Source of the DNA: Bubalus kerabau
Lineage: Eukaryota; Chordata; Mammalia; Artiodactyla; Bovidae
Length of the DNA stretch: 64,000 nucleotides
Direction: 5' to 3'
Assembly: GCF_029407905.1 (NCBI RefSeq)
Contig: NC_073628.1
Coordinates: forward strand, 51,047,501-51,111,500
Position numbers and translations under genes: made by a program. Shown here in pieces: positions 43,597 to 55,290 of this stretch. Under the pieces are notes generated by a model. The model did no database searches and was not told the DNA's origin. It worked only from the letters and a program-made list of their open reading frames with translations. The first letter of the stretch is position 1. Every line of letters starts with the position of its first letter.

Positions 43597-43735
43597 TCTC
43601 AAATGGATGCATGTACAGGTACGGCTGAGGCCCTTTGCAGTCCACCTGAAACTGTCACAGCATTGTTAATTAGCTACACTCCAACACAAAATAAAAAGTT
43701 TAATAAAATAAAAACAATAAATGCAGCATGATAAC
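43597..43735 (+). mobile_element. L1 3' end
   Basis: An L1 tail with CTACACTCCAACACAAAATA followed by A-rich sequence. Confidence 0.75.
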
Positions 43736-43779
43736 TAAAAAAATAAAGTTAATAATAATAAAACAAACAAAAAAACAGT

Positions 43780-44195
43780 ACAACCATATGACATCTGGAA
43801 AAGGCAAAACAATGGAGATGATAAAAAGATCAAATGTTTCCAGGTGTTAGGGAGAGGGAAGGAGGACTAAATGGAGCACAGAGGGTTTTTAAGGCAACAG
43901 ATGAAACAAGTCCATAAGATACTGTAATGATGGATATACGTCATTATGCATTTGTCCAGACCCACAGAATGCACAATACTGAGTGATCTCTAATGTAAGC
44001 TATGGACTTTGAGTAATGTTGATGTGTCAATGCAGGTTCATATATTATAATTAATGTGTCATTCTAGCAGGGGATGTTGATAACAGGGGATGCTATGTAT
44101 GTACTGGGGCAGGTGATTCATGAGAAATCACTGTATCTTTTACTCAGTTTTGCTGTGAACCTAAAACTGCTCCGAAAATAAAATCTATTAGAAGA
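43780..44195 (+). mobile_element. Old L1 3' UTR (L1M-like)
   Basis: Ends in tgaacctaaaactgctccg and AAAATAAAATCTATT, a known finish for old L1 groups. It is diverged and non-coding. Confidence 0.65.
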
Positions 44196-44204
44196 GCAAA
44201 AAAA

Positions 44205-45162
44205 ATAGTATTGTGTCCCTACCTCCACCCCCTACTCCCTACCCCAGAATTCATATGTTGAAAACCTAACCTCCACTAGCCTCAGAATGTGACAGTATTT
44301 GGAGATTCTTCAAAGAACCAATTGAGTAAAAATGTGGTCCTATGAGTGGACCACGATCCAATATGGCCGGTGTTCTTGTAAGGAGAGATTTGGATGTTAC
44401 AGAATCAACCCTGATGTTCACCACTTACAAAACCAACACTCACAAAAGGCAGAAAGGAAAGGTGCTTTCAATCAGAATTCTGGCAATCTGGGGTGGATTC
44501 AGCATCTCCCAAAAACCACATCCGAAGATTCTGCTCCCCATGAAAGGTTTTGAAGGGGAATAGGGAAGTCATCTCGGTTAATGGGGGGTCCGACTCATCA
44601 CCATTCCCCTCTGTGTGCAGGCTTGTTGATTCCTTGTAATCTTCGTCTAGATGTTATCTTGCTCACAGTTTGGTCACACAATTTGCTCGGGAGGTTACTG
44701 AAGGGAAACTAGGAAAGAAATCTAGTCATCTGTTGATTACTTATTCTTCATTTCTATGTCCCTGATCTTACAGAAAGAACCGACAAGTTAGGCAAGGTAT
44801 TGTGAGATTAAAAGATTTGAAAGGTGAGCTTGGGCCAGAAAAGAGGAGAGCATGGGGGTGCCTGGTTTAAAAGTTGGTTACAGTATAGCTTTGCGAAAGT
44901 GACAGGAAAAGGGGCTTCCCTGCCAAAGCTGATTTCCTGCAAAGAGTTTCTTAGAGGTACACGCAGAGAGAGGACAACATGAAGACACAGAAAAAGACGG
45001 CAATCTATAAGCCAACGAAAGATACCTCAGAGGAAACCAATTCTGCTGACACCTCGATCTCAGGCTTCCAAGGTTCAAATAGTGAGAAAATAAATTTCCC
45101 TTGTTTAAGCCACTCCACCTGTGGTACTTTGTTATGGCTGTTCTTGCAAACTAACGCATCCC
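44205..45162 (+). mobile_element. MLT1-type LTR with an unknown insert
   Basis: The two ends of a sense MLT1-type LTR (44205-44390 and 44950-45162) are separated by about 550 bases that do not belong to it. The right end reads TTATGGCTGTTCTTGCAAAC. The inner block is described separately. Confidence 0.7.
44391..44949. other. Unidentified insert in MLT1-type LTR
   Basis: Starts close to TGTTACAGAATCAACC and could end near TTGGTTACA (44880). If so it begins TG and ends CA like a solo LTR of about 490 bases, but no target-site duplication is clear. Its identity is open. Confidence 0.35.
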
Positions 45163-45180
45163 CAAAAGGGAAAACTGAAC

Positions 45181-45401
45181 GTGCATACTCAGTCACTCAG
45201 TTGTGTCTGACTCTTCGGGACTCCACAGACTGTGCCCTGCCAGGCTCCTCTGAACATGGGATTTTTCCAGACAAGAAAACTAGAGTGGGTTGCCATTTTC
45301 TACTCTAGGGTTCTTTCTAACCTGGAGATCAAACCCGTGTCTTCTGCATCTCCTGCATTGGCAGGCAGATTCTTTACCACTGTGCCACCTGGGAAGCCCC
45401 A
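45181..45401 (-). mobile_element. Bov-tA SINE
   Basis: A full antisense Bov-tA. The exact 10-base duplication aaaactgaac lies at 45171-45180 and 45402-45411. Confidence 0.95.
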
Positions 45402-45411
45402 AAAACTGAAC

Positions 45412-45714
45412 AAACAACTTCAGTTTTCAAGCCCTGACAAGATGTTTTTAGTGGCCAAGTGATAGATGATCCAAATGAGTCCGTTTCCTATACCAAGAAG
45501 GCGTGGGAAAGGAGCTTAGGGAGACTGACAGAACTCTGCATGCTAATATAATGTTCTACTTCTGTCATGGCCAGTGAAACATCAGTTAATAGTCCAAGAA
45601 AGAAACAGAATTTTATTCAAGGCAAACCAAGGATTATAACCAGGGAGACAGAAAGTTCCAAGGACTGTTTCACCCACTAGAGGTCAAAGCACAGTCTTAA
45701 TAGGTGTTCTTTTT
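45412..45714. other. Unassigned DNA
   Basis: No gene or named repeat is seen. Confidence 0.3.
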
Positions 45715-45936
45715 TCTTTTTTTAATATTTATTCTCTATTTTTTGGTTAGGCTGAGTCTTAGTTGCCGCACGTAGTCTCTCTGTTGCAGCACGAGGCTCT
45801 GGAGCACATGTAGTTGAGGTTCAGCGGCTTAGTTGCCCCACTGCGCGTGGGATCTCAGCTCCCAGACCGTGATCCACTCGGTATCCCTGCACTGGAAGGT
45901 GGACTCTTAACCACTGGACCACCAAGGAAGTCCCTC
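45715..45936 (-). mobile_element. CHR-type tRNA SINE
   Basis: An antisense CHR element with a T-rich end at left and the head (accactggaccaccaagga) at right. Confidence 0.82.
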
Positions 45937-46044
45937 ACACACCTCCTTGAGACAAAGGCTTATACATCAGAATAACATACTGACAATTTGCATAGCCCAG
46001 ACCTGCACGTACCAGGCACACAGTGGGTCACTGTGACCCCCTGC

Positions 46045-46475
46045 AGCAGGGCTCCCCGACCTCCAGGCCTCGGACCAGCACCTCGGACCAGCAGCAGAAT
46101 TAGATTAGAAATAAGGGGCACAGGATTTCCCTGGTGGCTCGGTGGTAAAGAATCTGCCTGACAATGCAGGAGAGTGGGTCCCATCCCTGGTCCAGGATGA
46201 TCCTGCTTGCTGGGGAGCAACTAAGCCCTGTGCCTCGACTATTGAACCTGTGCCCTTGGGCCCAGGAGCCACAACTGAGCCCGTGTGCCACAACTAGAAA
46301 AGCCCACACAGCAGCAAAGACCCAGCAAATAAAATAATAATTTAAAACAAAGAAATAAAGTGCATGATAAATATAATGCGCTTGAATCATCCCCAAACCA
46401 TCCCCCACCCGGGCCAGTCTATGGAAAAACTGTCTTCCATGAAACAGATCCTTGGTGCTAAAAAGGTTGGGCCTT
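46045..46475. mobile_element. hAT-type DNA element split by a CHR SINE
   Basis: The left end (gggctccccgacctcc) and right end (gctaaaaaggttgggcc) match a hAT-type non-autonomous element also seen at 51823-52012. The SINE at 46126-46345 splits it. The flanks agaaataaggggca and agaaataaagtgca are its likely duplication. Confidence 0.65.
46126..46345 (+). mobile_element. CHR-type tRNA SINE
   Basis: Sense SINE from gatttccctggtggctcggt to an A-rich tail. It lies inside the hAT-type remnant. Confidence 0.85.
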
Positions 46476-46835
46476 ACAGGATTGAGAAAAGAGTGCTATC
46501 TCCTAAGAAATTAGCTTGCTGGCACCAGGAGAAAATTGCTCTTGTCAGTCAAGCAGGCATTCCTGTGTCCTCTAAGATGTCTGGTTAAGTGCACGCAGGT
46601 GCAGGATGCATACCAAAGAGGGATAGGGGTCCAAACGAGCAGGGAGGGAATTTATATTTAAAATTTTTCTAGCCCCGCCTTCAAATTAGTTTTATTTCAT
46701 CAAGGGGCAAGAGTACTTCAGTGGACCATGTTCCAAGTTAGAAACATGTTTCCTCAATGTGGATTTAGATTGTAACGTGTGTGTGTGTGTGTTGTTAGTG
46801 TGCCAGTGTGTCCAAGTGCCCTAATAGTTGTATCT
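46476..46835. other. Unassigned DNA with a short (GT)n
   Basis: A GT microsatellite of about eight units lies at 46777-46792. No gene is seen. Confidence 0.4.
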
Positions 46836-46847
46836 AGGATCACTCAG

Positions 46848-47123
46848 GGGAAAAGGCAATGGCACCCCACTCCAGTACTCTTGCCTGGAAAATCCCATGG
46901 ATGGAGGAGCCTGGTGGGCTACAGTCCATGGGGTCGCTAAGAGTCAGACACAGCTGAGCGACTTCACTTTCACTTTTCACTTTCATGCATTGGATAAGGA
47001 AATGGCAACCCACTCCAGTGTTCTTGCCTGGAGAATCCCAGGGACAGGGGAGCCTGGTGGGCTGCCGTCTATGGGGTCACACAGAGTCGGACATGACTGA
47101 AGCGAAGCAGCAGCAGCAGCAGC
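46848..47123 (+). mobile_element. BOV-A2 SINE
   Basis: A full sense dimer with a CAG tail. The exact 12-base duplication aggatcactcag lies at 46836-46847 and 47124-47135. Confidence 0.96.
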
Positions 47124-47327
47124 AGGATCACTCAGAATGCTGAAGAGGCCCATGTGCACCTCGCCTCAGCTAAGAGACTTCAAAGGGGACTACTTAAAGC
47201 CAACTCTGAACTACTCTGTTATGTTTGAGTTGTTGGTACAACTCAGAGACTTTGTGAAACGTTATTAATGGGATTTCTGTGTTCCCAGTGTTTAGGGCCA
47301 GAGAAATCTCTGTTAAAAAGAAACAAC

Positions 47328-47465
47328 AGGAGCTTTATTGCTGGTCTAGTAGTTAAGAATCTGCCCTCCAGTTCATAGGACACAGGTTCAGTCCCTGGTT
47401 GGGGAGCTAAGATCCCACATGTCTCACAGCACAGACAAAAAAAAGCCAACAGGCCCAAAATAAAT
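47328..47465 (+). mobile_element. CHR-type tRNA SINE
   Basis: A diverged tRNA-derived SINE: agttaagaatctgccctcca through ggggagctaagatcccacat, and an A-rich tail. Confidence 0.75.
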
Positions 47466-47475
47466 GGAGTCTCTT

Positions 47476-47656
47476 TGACCCTGAGGGATAGGATGGGGAA
47501 GGAGGTGGGAAGGGGGTTCAGGATGGGGAACAGATGTACACCCATGGCTGATTCATGTCAATGTATGGCAAAACAAGAATAAAGTGCCACCCAACTTGCT
47601 AGTAAAAAAATAATGATAATAATACAGTATTTGTTGATACATGTAAAAAAAAAAAA
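47476..47656 (+). mobile_element. L1 3' end, exact TSD
   Basis: A short L1 tail with a GGGAAGGAGGTGGGAAGGGG tract, then A-rich tail. The exact 10-base duplication ggagtctctt lies at 47466-47475 and 47657-47666. Confidence 0.9.
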
Positions 47657-47666
47657 GGAGTCTCTT

Positions 47667-48016
47667 GTGTTTAAGGGCCCAGGTCAGCCAACCAAACAAG
47701 ACATAATACCCAACCTAACCACAGCTACAATCTTCCCTTGAAATGTAACCTTTAACCAGTCTACTTGGAATTACCCCAGTTAGCACCAAATAGGCCCCTT
47801 CCATTTCCCTTCGGAGGGCAATTCTGCCTAAAACAATGCATTTGGGGCTAATAATTTCCCTTTTCTGCCCCTCTCCACCTTTAGAAAACTTTTATTTTCT
47901 ACCACTCATTGGAGCTCCTTCTTATTTTCTGGATGGGATGTTGCCTGGTTCATGAGTTGCTGAATAAAACCAATTCAATCTTCAAATTTCCTCAGTTGAA
48001 CTTTTGTTAGTTAACA
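47667..48016 (+). mobile_element. ERVL-type LTR
   Basis: Resembles an old ERVL-type LTR. It has a polyadenylation signal AATAAA at 47963-47968 and ends TTAACA at 48011-48016. The left edge is uncertain because it meets an L1 insertion. It is non-coding. Confidence 0.5.
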
Positions 48017-48498
48017 CCCCCAAGGGTGGGGAGCAGAATTTCCACTAAAAGGTGATGGTCTGGTACACTCTGAGCTTCGAGGGAAAATGTCTCCTCCAGA
48101 GGACGGCTCTCCTGCCTGGGAACTGGGTGTGCCCCCTGGGGTTCCCCTACGAATGGTGAGTTTTGCTCGCACTTCACCATTGACGTCAAGGACAGACACG
48201 TGGAGGGTTATCTTGAGGCCCCTTCCCCTTACCAACCCCCGTCTCCTTTCATTATCTTTCCCTCTAGTTACTCTGGCTCTTTGGTGAAGCCTGATACACC
48301 CATTCATTGGCTCTTGGGTGATGATGTTGTAGAAAGGAAAGGGTTTGGACAGTAAAGGTCATGTGAACACTGCCCACTTGTACTCCTCAGTGATGCCCCA
48401 CACAGGGCAGCATCCTATGGGAGGCCTATACCCTGGGGAAACCAAGAGCGAGGTGACCCACCTCAGAGCTGGGACGTGGTGAGCACAGGTGGTGCTGG
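48017..48498. other. Unassigned DNA after the LTR
   Basis: It could include internal sequence of the ERVL-type element, but no viral protein domain is evident. A perfect CRE palindrome TGACGTCA is at 48181-48188. Confidence 0.35.
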
Positions 48499-48652
48499 TG
48501 TTGTTCAGTCCCTAAGTCGCGTCTGACTCTTTGAGACCCCGTGGGCTGCAGCACCCCAGGCCTCCCTGTCCCTCGCTCTCTTCCCGGGGTTTGCTCACGC
48601 TCATGTCTATTGAATCTGTGATGCCATCCTCCTCTGCTGCCGTCTTCTCCCT
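48499..48652 (-). mobile_element. BovB LINE tail fragment
   Basis: About 150 bases of antisense BovB tail, diverged and GC-rich. Confidence 0.82.
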
Positions 48653-49834
48653 CAGGAGGACGTGTGAGCAACATGGAAACGATGATCCGGGTGACTTGGG
48701 GGACTTCAGGGGTGGATCTTGACTTTGGGGTTATAAGTGTGGGTTGCAGGTGTGAGAGAAAAAAAGAATTGTCCCAACAAGCCTTTTCAAAAGTGGGCTA
48801 AAACTCTCTCCTAGCCCTCACTCCCTGAATGGAAAGAGCTAGATTTAAGGTGACTTGTTTCTCCTGCATGTCTGGCAGTCTGCTGCCTGGATGTTTTCAG
48901 AAGCTCTGTTCAGTAGAGGATGGAGGCCCCAGAAGCTCCCCAGGATTTGTGCATAAACCCTCACTCAGTCACAGGTGGCCAGTGGGGTCCACCAGGTGCC
49001 CTTCTCTAAGGCCTGTCTGGACTCACTAATGCAAGATCCAGGACAGCATCCACTCCACAGATACCCGGCCATCTCCACAGCCCTGATCCTGACCATCAGG
49101 GAATTAGCAAAGATTTGTGCTGGCTTCCACTGTCCCCCTATTCTTTCTTCCCTCTTTCTATTGCTGTAAAACTGGGGTAATCTCGTGTAATGCTGGTCCT
49201 CAATAAACCATATATTTTATGTCTTCCATTTTTAGGGAAAAGAAGCAAAGCACAGGTAAACAAGTTAAGATCAGAAATTTATTATTTTAATAATTTTTTT
49301 CAGGGCACAAAAGAGGGCAGAAATAATACCTTACTTTACAAAGCCTGTACTTAACAGAGTGCTTTCATATCTGTTAGCTCATGGTCTTTACAGTCTTCCA
49401 AGGTCAGATGTTGTCTCCATGTAATAATTAAGGAAACTGGGGTTCAGAGAAACTGACTGATTTGTGCAGGCCACGTGGTTGGAAAATGATAAACTCGGCC
49501 TCAGATCCAGCGATGTGACTCCACGTTCCACACTCTTTAACATTATATGAGCATTGGTTGAGTACCTACTATGTGCCAGGCTTCCCACTGAAAGTGTGGC
49601 TTATTATCTCATTAAATTGTGCACACTTCTAATTACAAACAAAACCTTAAGGTCATATCCAAGATTAGCAGCATTTGAAGAGTGTGCCAGGGTAGCTCCC
49701 TATTCAGAAGCTTCTTTTCTGATGGCTCAGGGAAAAGAAACAACGCTAATTATCGTGACTCCTGGGCTTTGAAAATCTGTTCTGGGCACAGGATCTTGAA
49801 GCTGAACTTGAGTTTAGACTTCAAGAGTTCAGAT
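48653..49834. other. Single-copy DNA with MIR remnants
   Basis: MIR-like patches lie at about 49330-49530 (minus-oriented core) and 49545-49610. Otherwise there is no recognised repeat and no gene. Confidence 0.4.
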
Positions 49835-50043
49835 CAGTGCTGTCCAATGGAACTTTCTGTGATGATGGAAATGTCCTAAATCTGCAGTGTCCAATACAGT
49901 AACCACGAGCTCCACGTGGCTGTTGAGCACTTGAGGTGTGGCCAATGTGACTGAGGACCTAAATGCTTAGCTTTCATCTGTATATATTGCTTTAAATTTA
50001 AATAACCACACCTGACTAGTGGCTGCCATATTGGATAACATAG
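49835..50043. mobile_element. hAT-Charlie-type non-autonomous element
   Basis: The left end CAGTGCTGTCCAATGG and the right end ATTGGATAACATAG are related as inverted repeats. The body (GTGGCTGTTGAGCACTTGAG) is typical of a MER-type hAT element in mammals. Confidence 0.65.
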
Positions 50044-50066
50044 GATTCTAGACTATCAAATCATGC

Positions 50067-50301
50067 TAGTTCAGTTCAGTTCAGTCGCTCAGTTGTGTCC
50101 GACTCTTTGCAACCCCATGAATTGCAGCACACCAGGCCTCCCTGTCCATCACCAACTCCCGGAGTTCACTCAAACCCATGTCCATCGAGTGGGTGATGCC
50201 ATCTAGCCATCTCATCCTCTGTCGTCCCCTTCTCCTCCTGCCCTCAATCCCTCCCAGCATCAGGGTCTTTTCCAATGAATCAACTCTTCGCATGAGGTGC
50301 G
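50067..50301 (-). mobile_element. BovB LINE tail, exact TSD
   Basis: About 235 bases of antisense BovB with a GTTCA tail. The exact 10-base duplication caaatcatgc lies at 50057-50066 and 50302-50311. Confidence 0.96.
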
Positions 50302-50311
50302 CAAATCATGC

Positions 50312-50606
50312 CAACTTGAATTCAAATCCCAAATCTGTATGTAACAACTTCTCCAAGCATCTAAGTACCCTAAATTGAGCATAACAAGATCTGCTTAATA
50401 GAGACAATGGATGTAAAGTGTCCAGGAGAAGGCCTGGCACCTAGGAGGTGGTTTTTATTTGTAAAGAGTTGCAATCTCCTGGTTAATGTCTTTAATCCCT
50501 GCCAGATGGTAAACTCTATGAGACCAGTGACTCTATCTTATTAACATATACATCCCTAGCAATTAGCACAGCCTGAGATAATAAAAATAAATTTTGGTGT
50601 TTCTTC
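50312..50606. other. Unassigned AT-rich DNA
   Basis: No gene or repeat is recognised, though an old MIR/L2 patch is possible. Confidence 0.3.
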
Positions 50607-51297
50607 CCTTAAAGCTCAACATTCAAAAAACTAAGATCATGGCATCTGGTCCTATCCCTTCATGGCAAATAGATGGGGAAACAGTGGCTGACTTTAATTT
50701 TTTGGGCTCCAAAATCACTGCAGATGGTGACTGCAGCCATGAAATTAAAAGACGCTTACTCCTTGGAAGGAAAGTTATGACCAATCTAGATAGCATATTA
50801 AAAAGCAAAGACATTACTTTACCAACAAAAGTCCGTCTCATCAAGGCTATGGTTTTTCCAGTAGTCATGAATGGATGTGAGAGTTGGACTATAAAGAAAG
50901 CTGAGTGCCAAAGAATTGATGCTTTTGAACTGTGGTGTTGGAGAAGACTCTTGAGAGTCCCTTGGACTGCAAGGAGATCCAATCACTCCATCCTAAAGGA
51001 GATCAGTCCTGAATGTTCATTGGAAGGACTGATGCTGAAGCTGAAACTCCAATACTTTGGCCACCTGATGCAAAGAGCTGACTCATTTGAAAAGACCCTG
51101 ATGCTGGGCAAGATTGAAGGCAGGAGAAGGGGATGACAGAGGATGAGATGGTTGGATGGCATCACTGACTCAATGGACATGAGTTTGAGTAAACTCCAGG
51201 AGTTGGTCATGGACAGGGAGGTCTGGTGTGGTCCATGGGGTCTCGAAGAGTCGGACACGACTGAGTGACTGAACTGAGCTGAACTGAACTAAACTGT
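50607..51297 (+). mobile_element. BovB LINE 3' end
   Basis: About 690 bases of sense BovB. The frame 50594-51136 is open for 180 codons, the longest intact run of the region after the RT palm, including KRRLLLGRKVMTNLDSILKS. A frame change near 51130 removes the last part. The tail reads CTGAACTGAACTAAACTG. Confidence 0.93.
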
Positions 51298-51822
51298 GGC
51301 CGCTGACTCAGGGCTCCTGAAACCCTTGTAATTAATTTCCTAAGTGTTAAGAACCCTGGGGGCATATTTTGTTCTAGTATTTGGTGTTTGACCCTGTCCT
51401 GATGTAGAGCCCCTAGATCCCATATGAATTCCTAAGGGAAAGGAGTAGAGCCCTGGGTCCATATTTTGCTCTAATGGGTGGGTTGACTCTGGGTGGGTTT
51501 CCGGATGGCTCCTGGTTGGGCACTGGTCACTAGAAAGATCAAGTCACAATTAGAAACTTGAAATTTTTAGCCCCTTCCCCACTCTCCAGAGAGGGCAGAA
51601 GGGCTGGAAATGGAGGCAACAATAGATCGTGTTTACATGCTCAAGCTTCATTAAAATCCCAGCTGCATAGGGTGCAGGGGACTTCCAGGCTGGGAGCAGA
51701 TCCATACCAGGAGGGGAACAAACTCCAGCTCCATAGAGACAGAAGCTCCTGTGCTCAAGGTCCTCCCTGACCTCACCCTTCCTACCTCTTCATCTGGTTG
51801 CTCGACTGTATGCTTTATCACG
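51298..51822. other. Unassigned DNA
   Basis: No gene or named repeat is seen. Confidence 0.35.
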
Positions 51823-52012
51823 GGGGTCCCCAAGCTACAGGCCACAGACTATTATCTCCTGTCAGATCAGCGGCAGCATTAGATTAGAAATAAAGTGCAC
51901 AATAAACTTAATGCGCTTAAGTCACCCTGAAACCATCCCTCCAACCCCAGTTGGTAGAAAAGTTGTTTTCTGTGAAATCAGCCCATGGTGCTAAAAAGGT
52001 TGGGGACTGCTG
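51823..52012. mobile_element. hAT-type non-autonomous element
   Basis: The ends CGGGGGTCCCCAAGCT and AGGTTGGGGACTGCTG are inverted repeats. The body resembles that at 46045-46475, with ATTAGATTAGAAATAAAGTG in common. Confidence 0.7.
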
Positions 52013-52427
52013 CCTTTTCATATCCTTTAATAAACTGACAAATGTGTTTCTCTGAGTTCTGTGAGCTGATGTAACAAACTAATTGAACCTGAGGAGGGCA
52101 CAAGGGACACTCCAATTAGTAACCAAGACCGATGGAAGCTGTGGATAAACTGGGGACCTACTACTTGTAATCAGCATCTGAAGGAGGAGGGGAACGTTCT
52201 TGGGGGCCTGAGCCCTTAGCTTGTGGGATTTGATACCATCTCCAGATGGAGAGGATTAGATATGGAGTTAACTTGTAGGATACCCATCTGGTGCCTCAGA
52301 GAATCATTTGTTGACAGGGAAACCCTACACAATTGGTGACCTGAGGTGTCAGCTCTGAAAAGGAAGACTCACTGGGAGAAGGGAAAATTGTAGGTTTTTC
52401 CAATATATACAGTATACATAGTTAGTT
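52013..52427. other. Unassigned DNA
   Basis: No gene or repeat is recognised. Confidence 0.35.
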
Positions 52428-52642
52428 GGGCTTCCCAGGTGGTATTAGTGGTAAAGAATCTGCCTGCCAATGCAAGACATAAGAGATGCAGATTCAATCC
52501 CTGGGTCGGGAAGATCCCCTGGAGGAGGGCATGGCAACCCACTCCAGTGTTCTTGCCTGGAGAATCCCATGGACAGAGGAGCCTGGCGGCCTACAGTCCA
52601 TGGGGTTGCAAAGAGTCAGACACAACTGAAGTGACTTAGCAT
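52428..52642 (+). mobile_element. Bov-tA SINE
   Basis: A full sense Bov-tA from gttgggcttcccaggtggta to the tail. Confidence 0.92.
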
Positions 52643-53055
52643 GTGCCCCCGCTCCACACACACACACCAATGTCCAATAAATATTTCTTGAAAAGAATTG
52701 AACACAGGATGGTAAACTGGGCTGAAGCAAGGCCACTAAAGGGTGATTGGTGCCCACTGTCTCCTTTGCCTTCAAAATGCGTTTTTCCTGGGTTGCACTC
52801 ACAGGTAACACCATCTGCCAGTATTGGAAGGTATTACAAGAAACAATAACTATAAAATTTGCATTCCGCTGTTGTAAAGATGGAACTGAGGATGTTGTTC
52901 ACTCTGTTATGGTAAACTGTGAGATTTTATGAGGATATTCAGGATAAATCTCTGCCTTAGTAGACTATCACCTCTTGAGTAGTTACATTCTCTTTTATCT
53001 CATGACTCTCTGAACTATATAATGATGAAGCTTCCATGTTCACACTGGCTACCAT
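52643..53055. other. Unassigned DNA
   Basis: No gene or named repeat is seen. Confidence 0.35.
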
Positions 53056-53400
53056 AGGGTGTCTGAAAAGTCTGGGAATCTAAGATAAACTTATTTTTAA
53101 ATGGTATGTTAGTCGTTTTTAACTAATATGCTTACTAATATGGATATATGTCCAAAATAAACGCACCAAAATTTTTCAGATTGTTCACCTGAAAAAATAA
53201 AAAGGAGAATAAATACATTGTCTTCCCTGTGTACTGAAACCTTTATTTTGACACTTTGTTTCATATTTATTGCACATTTTTCAGATTAACAATTGGACCC
53301 ACTGCTTAAAATTTAGAGGTACTTCATTTACAAAGATGTCTGGAGCTTAAGCATATTACTTGAAAAAGTAGTTGACTTACTGTATAAAAATAAGCTTCCT
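53056..53400. mobile_element. Possible mariner-like remnant
   Basis: The left edge (gggtgtctgaaaagtctggg) resembles a mariner terminal repeat. I do not see a matching inverted end to the right, so it is either truncated or a chance match. Confidence 0.3.
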
Positions 53401-53439
53401 CTACATTTCCTGACTTTGCACCTGCTATAGAAAGCTTGC

Positions 53440-53575
53440 CTCGGAACTGTAGGCCACCCGTGCACTGCAGGTAGGATAGCCCCTGCTTGCAGAAACTGCA
53501 GAAAGCCTGCAGGCAACAACAAGACCCAGCGCAGCCAGAAATAATTAATTAATTGATTGATTGATTGATTAATTA
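53440..53575 (+). mobile_element. CHR-type tRNA SINE 3' part
   Basis: The CHR body end (gcaacaacaagacccagcgc) and a long A/T tail with ATTAATTGATTGATTG repeats. Confidence 0.65.
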
Positions 53576-53639
53576 AAAATTTTAAACTGTGGTCTGGCTT
53601 ATCAAGGATTTTGCTGTTGTTCTTGTAAAGAACAGAAAA

Positions 53640-53770
53640 CACTCAAAATCATTTTTATTGTAAAATGAAAGTATTTTATTATAAAATAAGAGATAAAATT
53701 TATAAAAATTATAAAGAAATAAAATATAATACATAAATAATTTAGTATTTTATTATAAATAAAAAAAATC
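53640..53770. repeat. AT-rich low-complexity DNA
   Basis: Nearly pure A and T, with TATTTTATTATAAA repeated at 53672 and 53745. Confidence 0.85.
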
Positions 53771-53930
53771 AACCCTGCGGACTCTAGCCCACCAGGCTCC
53801 TCTGTTCATGGGATTTCCCAGGCAAGGATACTGGAATGAGTTGCCATTTAATTGTCCTGATCCAGGAATCGAACCTGTGTCTCCTGCATTGCAGATGGAT
53901 TCTTTACTGCTATGTCACTAGGAAAATCCA
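53771..53930 (-). mobile_element. Bov-tA SINE
   Basis: An antisense Bov-tA lacking its last tail bases, from CCTGCGGACTCTAGCCCACC to the head. It is embedded in AT-rich DNA. Confidence 0.85.
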
Positions 53931-55010
53931 AATAAATAAATTTATAAAAATAGAAATAAATAAGTTATTATTTTATGATGAAATAAATACCCACAGAATC
54001 CACTCAAACTACCTAAACCAAGAAAGAAGAGTTTCTAGAAGGAAGTGGCGTCACACTGACACTGAGGACTGTCTCAGGAGAGTCTGATTAGCCCTGAACC
54101 CACAACACTCTCGTGGCCCAATCAGCAGGGGCAGCAGAACAAGGTCCACCGCAGCACAAAGGTGGCTACAGCAGGAGAAAAGGGAAGAAGGGGCTGAGAC
54201 TGATTTGTCCTTAAATGTTGTCTCCTCCATTCTCTGTTTTAGGCGTCCTCATAAGCTATCTTCAATATTTTGGGGAAAAGATGGAAAAGAGAGGTGGCAG
54301 GAGGGACTGAGGATTTGGGGAAACAATGATGCAATTTTCATTTATTTAACAAATATGTACTGAATGCCTACAAGGTAAAACTGTATAAGACATGGTCCTA
54401 GCAAACCCAGGCAAAACTTACTCTTGATGCCAACTTTGAAATAAGTCAAAGGTTACAGCCCCTGCTCTTCAGTCTTCATCCTTTCAGGCCAGGATGATAA
54501 AAGCCAACATTTGCAGTGATAACTCAGGAAGCCCAAGAGCTTCTATCATCACAGAAAGATGAACTTCTATGTTCATAGAACTATTTGAGGACAGAAAAAT
54601 GAACTTGCTCATTTGGAAATATTTTCAACAAGATCTGGACAAAAGAGGCTTCATAGTTAATTTTAAGTTAACCTTCTAATAAGTAGAACATGCCACCCTC
54701 CATCTAAGCCCTTTCTGTAAAAGATCCATGTCAATGAGAGTAGATAGGTAAAGAGCTGGGGGGAAAAAAAAAACACAAAGAGACTCCATGGAGGAACATC
54801 ATTTGAGGGTAGATATAATCTGAGAAAACGCTGCCTGCATGGTCTGTAGATTCCTTAAAGTGTGTGAAAGATAGGCCAAAATTGGGAAACACCAAACCGA
54901 GCCCACATTAGACTAAGAAACTTTGGGAACTCTTACAGGGAGCTGCTGTTTGGTAATTACAGTGACAGATAACACACCAGGCACAACTATGCTAGACACT
55001 CGGCATGTGT
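53931..55010. other. Repeat-poor region
   Basis: About 1 kb. A MIR/L2-like patch lies near 54335-54375. No gene is supported. Confidence 0.4.
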
Positions 55011-55225
55011 GCAAACTAAGTCGCTTCAGCCATGTCCAACTGTGCGACCCCATGGACTGTGGCCCGCCAGGCTCCTCTGTCCATGGGATTCTCCAGGCAA
55101 GAATACCGGAGTGGGTTGCCATTTCCTTCTCCAGGGGATCTTCCTGACCCAGGAATTGAACCTGTGTCTCTTATGTCTCCTGGATTGGCAGGTACATTCT
55201 TTACTGCTAATGCCACCTGGGTACA
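55011..55225 (-). mobile_element. Bov-tA SINE
   Basis: A full antisense Bov-tA; both the Bov-A part and tRNA head are clear. Confidence 0.92.
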
Positions 55226-55237
55226 GGATCTTATTTA

Positions 55238-55243
55238 AATAAG

Positions 55244-55274
<31 letters not shown>

Positions 55275-55290
55275 TACATATACATGTATG
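55238..55290. repeat. (TA)n(CA)n microsatellite
   Basis: Alternating TA then CA units just outside the SINE head. Confidence 0.9.
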
